This document shows, one piece after another, positions 35,136 to 46,569 of a stretch of 64,000 nt of DNA. Source of the DNA: Aurantiacibacter sp. D1-12 (GTDB lineage: Bacteria > Pseudomonadota > Alphaproteobacteria > Sphingomonadales > Sphingomonadaceae); contig NZ_JAPJZJ010000001.1 of the NCBI RefSeq assembly GCF_028858515.1, forward strand, positions 186,001 to 250,000, read 5' to 3'. The stretch's first letter is position 1, and each line of letters begins with the position of its first letter. A model generated the notes under the pieces. The model saw nothing but the letters and a program-made list of their open reading frames with translations. It was not told the origin of the DNA and searched no databases. The position numbers were made by a program, and so were the translations under genes.

Positions 35136-36793
35136 CAGAACTGCACCCAGATTGGGCCTTCGGGAGGGGATGCAGAAGGTGGTGCGATGTTGTCACCCCA
35201 GATGATCCGACTATCTGCTTGCCAGCCCTCGAGTACATAGGTGCCGCGACCTAGTTGTACGGTATCACCAGCGCGAACGAGCTCACCATCAATCGACATG
35301 CCTGCACCTGTGACGGTGAATGCTCCAGGGACCAGGTTTTTGTAGATGACCGTCGATCCGGCAGGCACGTGGCGTCCGGCGATCCAGAGTGGTCCCCAGA
35401 AGCGCACATAGTTGCCTTGCAGCGCGGCACGGTCTTCAGGCGCAAGCCACACGTCTTCGCGATCCGTGAGCACAGACGTCAGGATAAAGTTGTTTTCGAT
35501 CACCAGCGGAACAGGCTCTGCCTGCATGGCGGGTTCGATCATTGTCAGACCGGCATTATCGTGGATCATCACTGTCAGGGGCGACATGAAGGGGTTGGCT
35601 TTGCCTCGCGTACCCAGGAAGCCGGGGAAGTCGAAGTAGCGCACTTCGTCGCCGAAAGTGGCGATCGTCACCTCGTGTAGCGCACGTTGCTGATCGAGCG
35701 GGCTAGGCTCTTCTGTGATCAGCGTCACAACGGTGCTTGCGCAGAGGATTGCTGCGATCAGCGGTGCGGAAAGGCGTGTTAGGGCTGCACTCATCACCGG
35801 CCCACAGGCGGCCAGCACGGGTGCGAGCATGAAGACGAAGTAGTAGGGTGCTGTATTGACGTAGATAATCGGCGTCAGCGCCACCGTGAACAGTCCTCCC
35901 AGCGCGAGCTTCTCGGCCGGCCGCCTTTCTGCTTTGGCAATGACGAAGGGGAAGGCTGCCACCACCAGCGTGACGAGCGGATTTGTTGTCGCCGCACGCA
36001 AAATGCGGCTCCAGTTGGGATTGTCGAAGAAGGTGAAGACAGCGCCAGCGGCGCGGCTGGTGGTCGCAGTGTCCTCTGCTCCGGCAGGGCCTGCAATCCA
36101 CTGTGAAAGCAGCGCAAACAGGGCTGCGAATGCCGCAAGCGCCACAGCCCCGATGACCGCAAGTCTCAGAGGTGTCTGGCTGGTGAACCCATCATCTGCC
36201 CAGCGTAGGTAGGCGACCCCGGCAAAAGCAGGCGCGTAAAGCACAGCCTTGATCGAAATAAGCGGAAGCAGCGCGACGAGCAGTCCGGCGCCGACAATCA
36301 CCTTTGCATCCAGCCTTGCGCTCAAGAACAGCCAGAGTAGACCCATAAGCGCAGCGGTGAGTGGCGGGTCGTAGCGGAAGGATGCACCGTGCTGGAACAC
36401 GTAGCTGAATGAAATGTAGGCGAGGCCGCAAAGCAATGCGGGGGTGCGCTCCGCAAAGCGCGCCGCAATGCCGACTATCGCTGCCAGGGCCACCATTTCG
36501 CAAGCGAACATGAACAGGCGGATCACGATGATGTGGTCAATCGGGCTGCCGGGCAGGGCGGTCACCCAGCTGTAGGCGAAGGCGTGGAAGCGTTGCAGGA
36601 CCTGCGGCAGAGTGCCTGCATGGAGTTGAACGATATGGTTGTAATGCCCGAACTCGTCCCAGTTGATCGATCGGGTAAAGACTTGCGCAAATTGCAGTGC
36701 CGCCACCGCGACGATGGCCAGCTTCACCCACGTCGCGGCTGCGATGCGGGGAGTGGCTGTGTCAGCAGGCATGGTGGGGGCAGCGTTGGTCAC
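35135..36793 (-). CDS. GT-C type membrane glycosyltransferase
   Basis: A 552-residue protein with about ten helices (20-385) and a soluble C-terminal domain (about 400-552), beta-rich toward the end. The first periplasmic loop has NWDEFGHYNHI, an acidic motif placed like the catalytic Asp/Glu of PMT/ArnT-type GT-C enzymes. Such enzymes use polyprenyl-phosphate sugars as donors, matching the GT2 gene upstream. The start is GTG 36793 in a GTGA overlap with the GT2 stop; an ATG seven codons later is also possible. It shares one base (TGATG) with the fusion gene downstream. Confidence 0.8.
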   Translation of the reverse strand: MTNAAPTMPADTATPRIAAATWVKLAIVAVAALQFAQVFTRSINWDEFGHYNHIVQLHAGTLPQVLQRFHAFAYSWVTALPGSPIDHIIVIRLFMFACEMVALAAIVGIAARFAERTPALLCGLAYISFSYVFQHGASFRYDPPLTAALMGLLWLFLSARLDAKVIVGAGLLVALLPLISIKAVLYAPAFAGVAYLRWADDGFTSQTPLRLAVIGAVALAAFAALFALLSQWIAGPAGAEDTATTSRAAGAVFTFFDNPNWSRILRAATTNPLVTLVVAAFPFVIAKAERRPAEKLALGGLFTVALTPIIYVNTAPYYFVFMLAPVLAACGPVMSAALTRLSAPLIAAILCASTVVTLITEEPSPLDQQRALHEVTIATFGDEVRYFDFPGFLGTRGKANPFMSPLTVMIHDNAGLTMIEPAMQAEPVPLVIENNFILTSVLTDREDVWLAPEDRAALQGNYVRFWGPLWIAGRHVPAGSTVIYKNLVPGAFTVTGAGMSIDGELVRAGDTVQLGRGTYVLEGWQADSRIIWGDNIAPPSASPPEGPIWVQF

Positions 36794-37791
36794 GCAGCGT
36801 CCTGTCGCTTGCGCTCCTGCTTGGCGGGGGCATCGGACTGCAGCTCGGCAATGCGATCCTCTAGCGCTCGGGTGCGGCGCAGGTTTTCCTCGATCAGCTT
36901 GCGGTTCGCGGCAACAAGGTCTGCCACCATGCCCATGATCGCGACGAGCGTTCCGAGCACTAGCAATGCGCCGCCGATGACCAGCGACTGGATATGTCCC
37001 GTCCCGTCACCCTGGGCGAAGAACCACAGGAACCGCAGGATCGGCAGCAGTCCGATAAAGGCGATGAGTGATCCCGTGCCGACAAAGGCGCGCAGTGGCT
37101 TGTGAGCGGTGAAGGCGCGGATCATCGTGATGCCGGTCTGCGAGATGAAGCGCGGGATCGACTTGAACAGCCGGCTGGGGCGGACAGCGGCGTGCGTGCG
37201 CACGGGCACCGTCAGGATCGCCATGCGCTTGCGCCCGGCCTGGATCAGCATATCGGTGGTGTAGGAAAATTCGGTGGTGATATTGATCCGCTGCGCTGCA
37301 TCGCGGCTGATCGCACGGAAACCGCTGACGGCATCGGTCACCTTCGTCCCGGCGAGCGATTGTACGACGCCTGATCCAATGCGCTGCATCAGGCGTTTGG
37401 GAACGGAGAAATGGGCGTTATCGGCAACACCGCGATCGCCGATCACGATATCTGCGCGGCCTTCGACTACCGGCGTCACCAGGGCAGCGATATCCGCGCC
37501 TTCATACTGCCCGTCCCCATCGGTGTTGACGATGATGTCTGCGCCCTCGGCCAGCGCCTTGTCGATGCCCGAGCGAAAAGCTGCGGCAAGGCCGCGGTTG
37601 CGGCGATGTGTCTCCACGTGATGCGCGCCATGGCGGCGGGCGACGTTCGCGGTATCATCGCTGCTGCCATCGTCGATCACGAGGAATTCGATCACATCCA
37701 CGCCATCGATCCGGCGCGGCAGGCGCGCCAGCGTTTCAGGCAGGCTCTCCGCCTCGTTAAGGCAGGGGATCTGGATGATCAGTTTAACCAC
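36790..37791 (-). CDS. GT2 polyprenyl-phosphate glycosyltransferase (DPM1/GtrB-like)
   Basis: A 333-residue protein. Its cytoplasmic GT2 domain (1-225) has IIQIPCLNEAESLPETL, FLVIDDGSSDDT, NRGLAAAFRSGID and the DxD-like NTDGDGQY, then SGFRAISRDAA. Two C-terminal membrane helices (about 228-250 and 262-285) and a coiled tail (AANRKLIEENLRRTRALEDRI) follow. This is the layout of enzymes that load a sugar onto undecaprenyl phosphate. The start is GTG 37791 with GGAG 5 bases upstream; TTG 37806 is less likely. It is first of the coupled four-gene cassette; 37792-37953 holds its promoter region. Confidence 0.88.
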   Translation of the reverse strand: MVKLIIQIPCLNEAESLPETLARLPRRIDGVDVIEFLVIDDGSSDDTANVARRHGAHHVETHRRNRGLAAAFRSGIDKALAEGADIIVNTDGDGQYEGADIAALVTPVVEGRADIVIGDRGVADNAHFSVPKRLMQRIGSGVVQSLAGTKVTDAVSGFRAISRDAAQRINITTEFSYTTDMLIQAGRKRMAILTVPVRTHAAVRPSRLFKSIPRFISQTGITMIRAFTAHKPLRAFVGTGSLIAFIGLLPILRFLWFFAQGDGTGHIQSLVIGGALLVLGTLVAIMGMVADLVAANRKLIEENLRRTRALEDRIAELQSDAPAKQERKRQDAA

Positions 37792-37953
37792 GCACACTCC
37801 GCGCAAATCGGCCTTTGAGTGGGCCAGGATAGGCTTCTGTTAAGCATGACCGTTTAAGGCTTCGTAAACTTCGACAGCAGGCGTTAAAGCGATTGCGGCA
37901 AGGGCGCTGCGCCCCTAAGCGACCCCGACACACCGCGTGAGGGGCTTTCACAC

Positions 37954-38856
37954 ATGCAACAATCAGATCGGGCAGGACTGCTCTTCGCGCTGACGGGTTT
38001 TGTCCTGCTGTCGGTTGGTGATGTGATAGTGAAGGGCATCTCGGACGAGTGGACACCCACCGCACTGGGGGCATTCCGGTATTGCCTCGGCGCGGCGGTG
38101 CTCTCGGCCTTGTTGCTCGCGAAAGAAGGGACTGCGCCCTTCCTGAACGTACCAAAGCCCGGGGTGCAGGCTCTGCGCGGGCTGGGCGTTGGCGTGGCGA
38201 CGCTCACGTTCTTTGGCAGTGTATGGCTGATGCCGCTGGCCGATGCCGTGGCGATTACCTTCACCCAGCCGATGATCACCGCGATCCTGGCATCGGTGTT
38301 CCTCGGAGAAAAACTACGCCCGAGCACTGTGGTTGCTACGGTAGTAGCCTTCATCGGGGTGTTAATCGTACTGCGACCCAATTTTGCGGAGATCGGCTGG
38401 GCAGCGTTGCTTCCTGTCGTCTGCGCATTCGGCATGGCTACGCTGATGACTGCCAACCGAGCAGCACGGGGAGCGGGGAGCGCGCTGGCGGCACAAGTTT
38501 ACGTTGCGATCGGAGCGTCGGTCGTCCTCGTGATCGGCGCGGCGATTGGCGATGCGAGCGGTGTTCAAGGTGCCGAGTGGTACTGGCCCGAATGGCATGT
38601 GTTGGCGCGCACAGCGGTGGTCGCGTTTACTGCCACAACGGCGCATTGGCTGATCTTCAAGGGTACGCAGCGGGCGGGTGCGGCGACGGTTGCTCCGATG
38701 ACATACGTGCAGATCCTCGTCGCGGCATCGCTTGCATGGATATTCTTTGGCGAGGCGCCCGATGCCATCGCGATGGGCGGTGCTTCGCTGATTATCGGCG
38801 CCGGGCTGTGGCTCTGGTACCTCGGTCGCAAGCGCGACATTCTCGCGGAGCACTAG
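37954..38856 (+). CDS. EamA/DMT family transporter
   Basis: A 300-residue protein with ten predicted helices in two EamA domains (about 5-138 and 150-288). Segments such as FRYCLGAAVLSALLLA, LPLADAVAITFTQPMITAILASVFLGEKL and TYVQILVAASLAWIFFGEAPDA are typical. It is divergent from the glycan cassette and its stop overlaps that of the next minus-strand gene (CTAG, 38853-38856). The substrate is unknown; linkage to the sugar genes hints at a lipid-linked or nucleotide-sugar-related solute but does not prove it. Confidence 0.9.
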   Translation: MQQSDRAGLLFALTGFVLLSVGDVIVKGISDEWTPTALGAFRYCLGAAVLSALLLAKEGTAPFLNVPKPGVQALRGLGVGVATLTFFGSVWLMPLADAVAITFTQPMITAILASVFLGEKLRPSTVVATVVAFIGVLIVLRPNFAEIGWAALLPVVCAFGMATLMTANRAARGAGSALAAQVYVAIGASVVLVIGAAIGDASGVQGAEWYWPEWHVLARTAVVAFTATTAHWLIFKGTQRAGAATVAPMTYVQILVAASLAWIFFGEAPDAIAMGGASLIIGAGLWLWYLGRKRDILAEH

Positions 38857-40343
38857 TCGCGGCGGATCCACGCGGTGAGCGTGCGGTTGTGCATTTCGAC
38901 CGAGAGGCGTTCCTCGTAACTTTCGGCGAGTGCCGCTTCGACCAGCGCCGTCGCCTCGGCATTCTGCAGTGTCATCGGGCGGCTGGCAGTGACGATAGCT
39001 CCCGGCTCACCCGCCAGAATGCGCGCGACTTCCTCTACCTGATCGACTTCGAGCGCATTGACCTCAAGCGCATTGTTTAGGTGATCAGGATAGACATAGC
39101 GCGTCGGCACGCAGCTGCCTGTCATGCGGTAGAGCGCGGTTGGGCCATCCCACAGCCACAGGCAATTGTCTTCGGCATCAACGTGCGGCGCGATCACTTC
39201 TGCCAGAGCATCGGCGGCGGAGCGCTCTTCCAGAGAAACCTCGCGCCTGTCGGGGAGGGACAGGAGCGCGAAGAAAGCGGCGACGATCAGTAGGCCGGGG
39301 AAAGCCTTGGCAGGACTGCGGCTGTCGAGCAGGGGCAGCGCCACCAGCGCGCACGGTGCGGCAAGCGCGGCATAGTAGTAGAGGTAGACCGTACCGGGCA
39401 GCAGAACGCTCGCGAGCGTGGATGCGGCCCAGCCGACGAAGAACAGCCAGTCGCGGAACGGTTCCGGACGGCGCATGCGGAAGGCAGCGTAGGTGCCGGT
39501 AATCACCAGCAGAGCCAGTGGCGCAACGCCCAGCGCGTGCTCGCTCGCCCAGCGGCCTTGCGGGGCGGGCATGCGGTCGAAGAAGGAGAGGAAGTTGGCG
39601 AACATGAAGGCGTTGAACTCGCCCGCAGCCGCGTAGAATGCCGCCACCGCCAGCGTGGGCAGCAGGCCAAGGAAAGCGAACAGCGCGCCCAGCGTGGCAA
39701 TGCGCGGTAGCCTGGCTCCGCGCTTCCACTCCACCCACAGCGCGTAGAGGCCGAAGAACATGCATTGCGGCACCACCGTGTATTTGACCTGCAGCGCAAT
39801 GCCACCCAACAGCATCGCCCACATGGCGCGGCGCGTGAATTGGGGGTGGTCGGAATCTATCAGCAGCATGACCATGCCGAGCATGAGCGGCAGGAAGAAT
39901 ACCTCGCTTTGCCCCGAATAGCTGGCGTAGGCACACAGCAGCATGGTGGAGATCGCCGCCGCCATCCATGCCGACAGAGGGCCGACAAGGCGGCGCGATA
40001 GCTTGTAGACCATCACCGCTCCGGCAAAAGCGAACAGCGTTGCAACGATCTGGTAGGCGAGGGGGCCGGGACCGAACAGCGCGTGGGCCACGCCGAAGAT
40101 AGCGAACAGGCCAAACGGTTTGCGGTCCCACCAGTCGACAAAGGGCAATTCGCCCTCGCTCATGCGCCAGCCGATGAAGCTGTAGAGCTGCTCGTCGAAA
40201 TCGGCGACGGGATCGCCAAACCAGATGCCGCGGGTGACGAGCACCAGCATCGCGAGCACGGCAAGCGGCAGCGCATCGCCGCGCATCAGCGCCGCAAAGC
40301 CCCCGGTCTTGTCCGTATCTGGCATGGCTGCCACTGTCGTCAT
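38853..40343 (-). CDS. glycosyltransferase family 39-like (PMT_2) membrane protein
   Basis: A 496-residue protein with about ten helices. The first extracytoplasmic loop has VADFDEQLYSF, and WWDRKPFGLFAIFG follows at about 69-82, like the HxKPP motif of PMT/ArnT enzymes. A soluble tail begins at about 365. It should transfer a sugar from a polyprenyl-phosphate carrier on the periplasmic side. It has no close sequence similarity to the other GT-C gene that I can see, but both could use the GT2 product. It stands alone, divergent from the HNH gene. Confidence 0.85.
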   Translation of the reverse strand: MTTVAAMPDTDKTGGFAALMRGDALPLAVLAMLVLVTRGIWFGDPVADFDEQLYSFIGWRMSEGELPFVDWWDRKPFGLFAIFGVAHALFGPGPLAYQIVATLFAFAGAVMVYKLSRRLVGPLSAWMAAAISTMLLCAYASYSGQSEVFFLPLMLGMVMLLIDSDHPQFTRRAMWAMLLGGIALQVKYTVVPQCMFFGLYALWVEWKRGARLPRIATLGALFAFLGLLPTLAVAAFYAAAGEFNAFMFANFLSFFDRMPAPQGRWASEHALGVAPLALLVITGTYAAFRMRRPEPFRDWLFFVGWAASTLASVLLPGTVYLYYYAALAAPCALVALPLLDSRSPAKAFPGLLIVAAFFALLSLPDRREVSLEERSAADALAEVIAPHVDAEDNCLWLWDGPTALYRMTGSCVPTRYVYPDHLNNALEVNALEVDQVEEVARILAGEPGAIVTASRPMTLQNAEATALVEAALAESYEERLSVEMHNRTLTAWIRRD

Positions 40344-40401
40344 CGCGTCAACACGCCTCCTGTCGGCCCCGCTTTGCGCGAAACATGGTTAAGGAAGCTT
40401 T

Positions 40402-40695
40402 ATGAAATCGGCGGAGGAGCAAATTTGCTGGCTGTGTGAGAGACCGCTCGGGAAGCGCGTGCAGCATCATCACGCGGTGCCCAAGTCGAAGAAGGGGCGC
40501 GAGACGGTGCCTGTCCACCCGATTTGCCACCGCACGATCCATGCGCACTTCACCAATGCTGAACTGGTGCGGCTGGATGGCGAACGTGAGCCCCTGCTTG
40601 AGAACGAGGAGGTGGCCAGGTTCCTGTACTGGATTGCCGACAAACCACCCGATTTCCACGCGCCCACGAAAAAGGGCGCCAAGCGGCGCCCTTGA
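40402..40695 (+). CDS. HNH endonuclease-type small protein
   Basis: A 97-residue protein. It has a CWLC zinc knuckle pair near residues 9-12, the HHHAVPKSKKG segment (first His of HNH), VPVHPICHRTIH (Asn position replaced by a Pro/Ile context, second Cys and His) and a basic tail KKGAKRRP. The layout fits a minimal HNH nuclease or nuclease-like zinc protein. No phage or restriction genes are adjacent. Its last eight codons also encode, on the other strand, the terminator of the atp operon. Confidence 0.75.
   Translation: MKSAEEQICWLCERPLGKRVQHHHAVPKSKKGRETVPVHPICHRTIHAHFTNAELVRLDGEREPLLENEEVARFLYWIADKPPDFHAPTKKGAKRRP
40669..40693 (-). terminator. rho-independent terminator of the atp F1 operon, inside the HNH coding end
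   Basis: A perfect 9-base stem AAGGGCGCC-aagc-GGCGCCCTT (40672-40693) is followed on the minus strand by five Ts. It overlaps the last codons and stop of the HNH gene. Confidence 0.85.
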
Positions 40696-40718
40696 TCATG
40701 AGTTGATGCCGGAAGCGA

Positions 40719-40976
40719 TCAGCCTTCGACGTGTTCTGCCAGAACCGTCAGGCCCTTTTCGCCCACTTCGGCAAAGCCGCCGCGCACTTCGATGCTTTCC
40801 GGCTCTCCGCCTTCGGTCTTGTAGACCTGCACCGCGCCGTCGCGGATCGTGGACATGAAAGGCGCATGGCCTTCCAGCACGCCGAATTCGCCTTCGCTGC
40901 CGGGGACGACCACCATGTGGACTTCCTCGGAACGGACGAGCTTGCTCGGCGTGACCAGTTCGAAGTGAAGTGCCAT
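40719..40976 (-). CDS. atpC: ATP synthase F1 subunit epsilon
   Basis: An 85-residue central-stalk subunit. [39 protein letters not shown] is the standard beta-sandwich N-terminus, cut here to its ends LHFELVTP and [10 protein letters not shown]. It ends soon after [17 protein letters not shown], so the C-terminal two-helix inhibitory domain (about 45 residues in E. coli) is missing, as in many alphaproteobacteria. The gap to atpD is 5 bases. Confidence 0.95.
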   Translation of the reverse strand: MALHFELVTPSKLVRSEEVHMVVVPGSEGEFGVLEGHAPFMSTIRDGAVQVYKTEGGEPESIEVRGGFAEVGEKGLTVLAEHVEG

Positions 40977-40981
40977 GGTGA

Positions 40982-42481
<1,500 letters not shown>

Positions 42482-42817
42482 TTACTGGGCGCAAACGGCT
42501 TCTGCGTCGACGATCATCCAGTTCTCACCGGTGTCATCGACGGCAATCGTTGCGTCATTGCGGAGAAATTCGTCTTCGCCGAGGCCGTACTCGCAAAGCG
42601 CCTCGTCAGAGCCCATTGCGCGGCGGCAAATGGCGGTGTTGACCGGCTCTGCATTGGGGCAGGCATTGGCCAGCAGCTCGGTGAAAAGTGCCTGATCGGG
42701 AGCAGCGAGCTCAACCACGGGCTCCGGAGCAACGGTTTCCACCGGCTCGGGCGCGGGTTCTTCACCGCAAGCAGCGAGAGCGAGGATCGGGAGGAGGAGG
42801 GGGGTAAACTTCTTCAT
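42482..42817 (-). CDS. small lipoprotein inserted between atpG and atpD
   Basis: A 111-residue protein starting at ATG 42817. Signal MKKFTPLLLPILALAAC with lipobox LAAC (Cys17), then a Pro/Glu/Val linker (EEPAPEPVETVAPEPVVE), then about 70 residues with four cysteines (LANACPN, AICRRAM, ALCEYGL, AVCAQ). These could make two disulfides in the periplasm. No family recognised. It lies 16 bases after atpG and 42 bases before atpD on the same strand, so it must be co-transcribed with the F1 genes. Confidence 0.8.
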   Translation of the reverse strand: MKKFTPLLLPILALAACGEEPAPEPVETVAPEPVVELAAPDQALFTELLANACPNAEPVNTAICRRAMGSDEALCEYGLGEDEFLRNDATIAVDDTGENWMIVDAEAVCAQ

Positions 42818-42833
42818 GATGTCTCTCTCGGCC

Positions 42834-43703
42834 TTACAGTGCTTCTGCACCGGCGATGATTTCAATGAGCTCGGTGGTAATCGCGGCCTGGCGGCTGCGG
42901 TTGTACTGGATGGTCAGCTTGTCGATCAGCTCACCCGCGTTGCGCGTGGCGTTGTCCATCGCGGTCATCGAGGCGCCTTGCTCTGATGCTTCACGCTCGA
43001 GTAGAGCACCAAACAGCTGCGTCTTGACGTAACGCGGGAGCAGTTCGGCGAGGATTTCTTCCTCGTCGGGCTCGTATTCCACGGCGGCGTCCGATTCTTC
43101 TGCCGTTTCGGGCGAGGGAACTGGCAGCAGTTGAACCGTCGTCGGGTCCTGCGCCAGCGCGCTCTTGAAGATCGGGTAGACGAGGTGGGCAACGTCGAAT
43201 TCGCCAGCTTCGAAACGAGCGACCAGATCGTCTGCAATACCTTCGGCTTCGTCGAAACCGATGTTCTTCACCGTGCTGGTGTCAAAGTGGTGACCGATGC
43301 GATCGGCGTAATCACGTTTGATCGGCGCGCGGCCCTTCTTGCCGACGAGGTAGAAGACCACGTCCTTGCCTTCGGCGATCAGCTTGGCAGCCTGCTTCTT
43401 GGCTTCCTTGACCACGTTCGAGTTGAGACCGCCGCAGAGGCCCTTGTCGGTGTTCACGACCACCAGCAGGTGCTTCTGGTCGCTACCCGTGCCGCGCAGC
43501 AGCAGCGGGGCGCTGTCACCGCTCACCTTGCTGGCGAGCGAGCCCATGACGTCAGCCAGGCGATTGGCATAGGGGCGCGCAGCTTCCGCCGCCGCCTGCG
43601 CCTTGCGCAGCTTCGCAGCGGCGACCATCTGCTTCGCCTTGGTGATCTTCTGGGTCGATTTAACCGACCCGATCCGATCCTTGAGTTCCTTCAAAGAGGC
43701 CAT
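42834..43703 (-). CDS. atpG: ATP synthase F1 subunit gamma
   Basis: The 289-residue rotor shaft. The N-terminal [29 protein letters not shown] and the C-terminal helix with [32 protein letters not shown] are hallmark segments, here cut to [11 protein letters not shown]-like and ATRNAGELI. An acidic insertion around 195-215 ([18 protein letters not shown]) is typical of sphingomonads. It follows atpA by 30 bases. Confidence 0.97.
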   Translation of the reverse strand: MASLKELKDRIGSVKSTQKITKAKQMVAAAKLRKAQAAAEAARPYANRLADVMGSLASKVSGDSAPLLLRGTGSDQKHLLVVVNTDKGLCGGLNSNVVKEAKKQAAKLIAEGKDVVFYLVGKKGRAPIKRDYADRIGHHFDTSTVKNIGFDEAEGIADDLVARFEAGEFDVAHLVYPIFKSALAQDPTTVQLLPVPSPETAEESDAAVEYEPDEEEILAELLPRYVKTQLFGALLEREASEQGASMTAMDNATRNAGELIDKLTIQYNRSRQAAITTELIEIIAGAEAL

Positions 43704-43733
43704 GGTGGCTCCCTAGTCGTCTCGTTTGCGGCC

Positions 43734-45852
<2,119 letters not shown>

Positions 45853-46009
45853 GCGTGATGGTCCTTCTAGGTCCGAGAAACGGTAAAATTCGGATGCGAT
45901 GGAATCGGATGCACGAAGCACCCTGCCAAAGCTGGCGCGCGCCTAGCATCGGGTGGCATGGGATGCAAGCCGAGTCCGGGCGGGTTTTCGCCACCTTCTG
46001 CCCTTAATG

Positions 46010-46564
46010 TTAAAGTGCGCGAGTAAGCCAGCTGAGAGACAATGTCGCCAACCCGGCGAATCCCACTGCCACAAGCCACCATTTCCGGGCAAAGAACAGG
46101 AACACAAAGGCACAAAGGCCGAGCATGTCTCCTGAGATCAATTGGACAAACTGGCTAATGTTTTCAGCCCGCCGCATGGAATAGACAAACCAGTTTACGC
46201 CCAGCGGCAGGAAGAAGAGGATATAAAGGCCCCACATGTAACGCTGATTGGCCTGATAGTATTCGGCCAGGTCGATGCCTTCCTCGGGGATCTTGTCGGG
46301 CAGAGCGACTGCAGCAAGCAGGTTCAGCATCACCAGCCCCCACATGATAGGCATGAATCGGGCAAGTGTCATTTCCCCTTCGATTTCTCGTCCGGCGATC
46401 ATCCACCATATCGACATGATCGAAAGCAAAACAAAGAATGCGAAAAGCGGCTGCGCCCAATGCCACCTGATATTGGGTGCGCGAAGCAGCTGGTGGAGGT
46501 GCTGCAGCTCAAAGGCTACGGCAATGCCGAGGACAATTGAGGCGAAGACGAGAGCTTGTTCCAT
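46010..46564 (-). CDS. multi-helix membrane protein of unknown function
   Basis: A 184-residue protein with about five helices (2-20, 40-58, 70-90, 110-128, 140-180 possibly two). It begins MEQALVFASIVLGIAVAFELQHLHQLL, an N-terminal helix then His-rich turn. It lies 5 bases downstream of the trypsin-like protease gene on the same strand, so they probably share a transcript. No family recognised; the 88 bases between it and atpH are a promoter region. Confidence 0.7.
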   Translation of the reverse strand: MEQALVFASIVLGIAVAFELQHLHQLLRAPNIRWHWAQPLFAFFVLLSIMSIWWMIAGREIEGEMTLARFMPIMWGLVMLNLLAAVALPDKIPEEGIDLAEYYQANQRYMWGLYILFFLPLGVNWFVYSMRRAENISQFVQLISGDMLGLCAFVFLFFARKWWLVAVGFAGLATLSLSWLTRAL

Positions 46565-46569
46565 GTATG

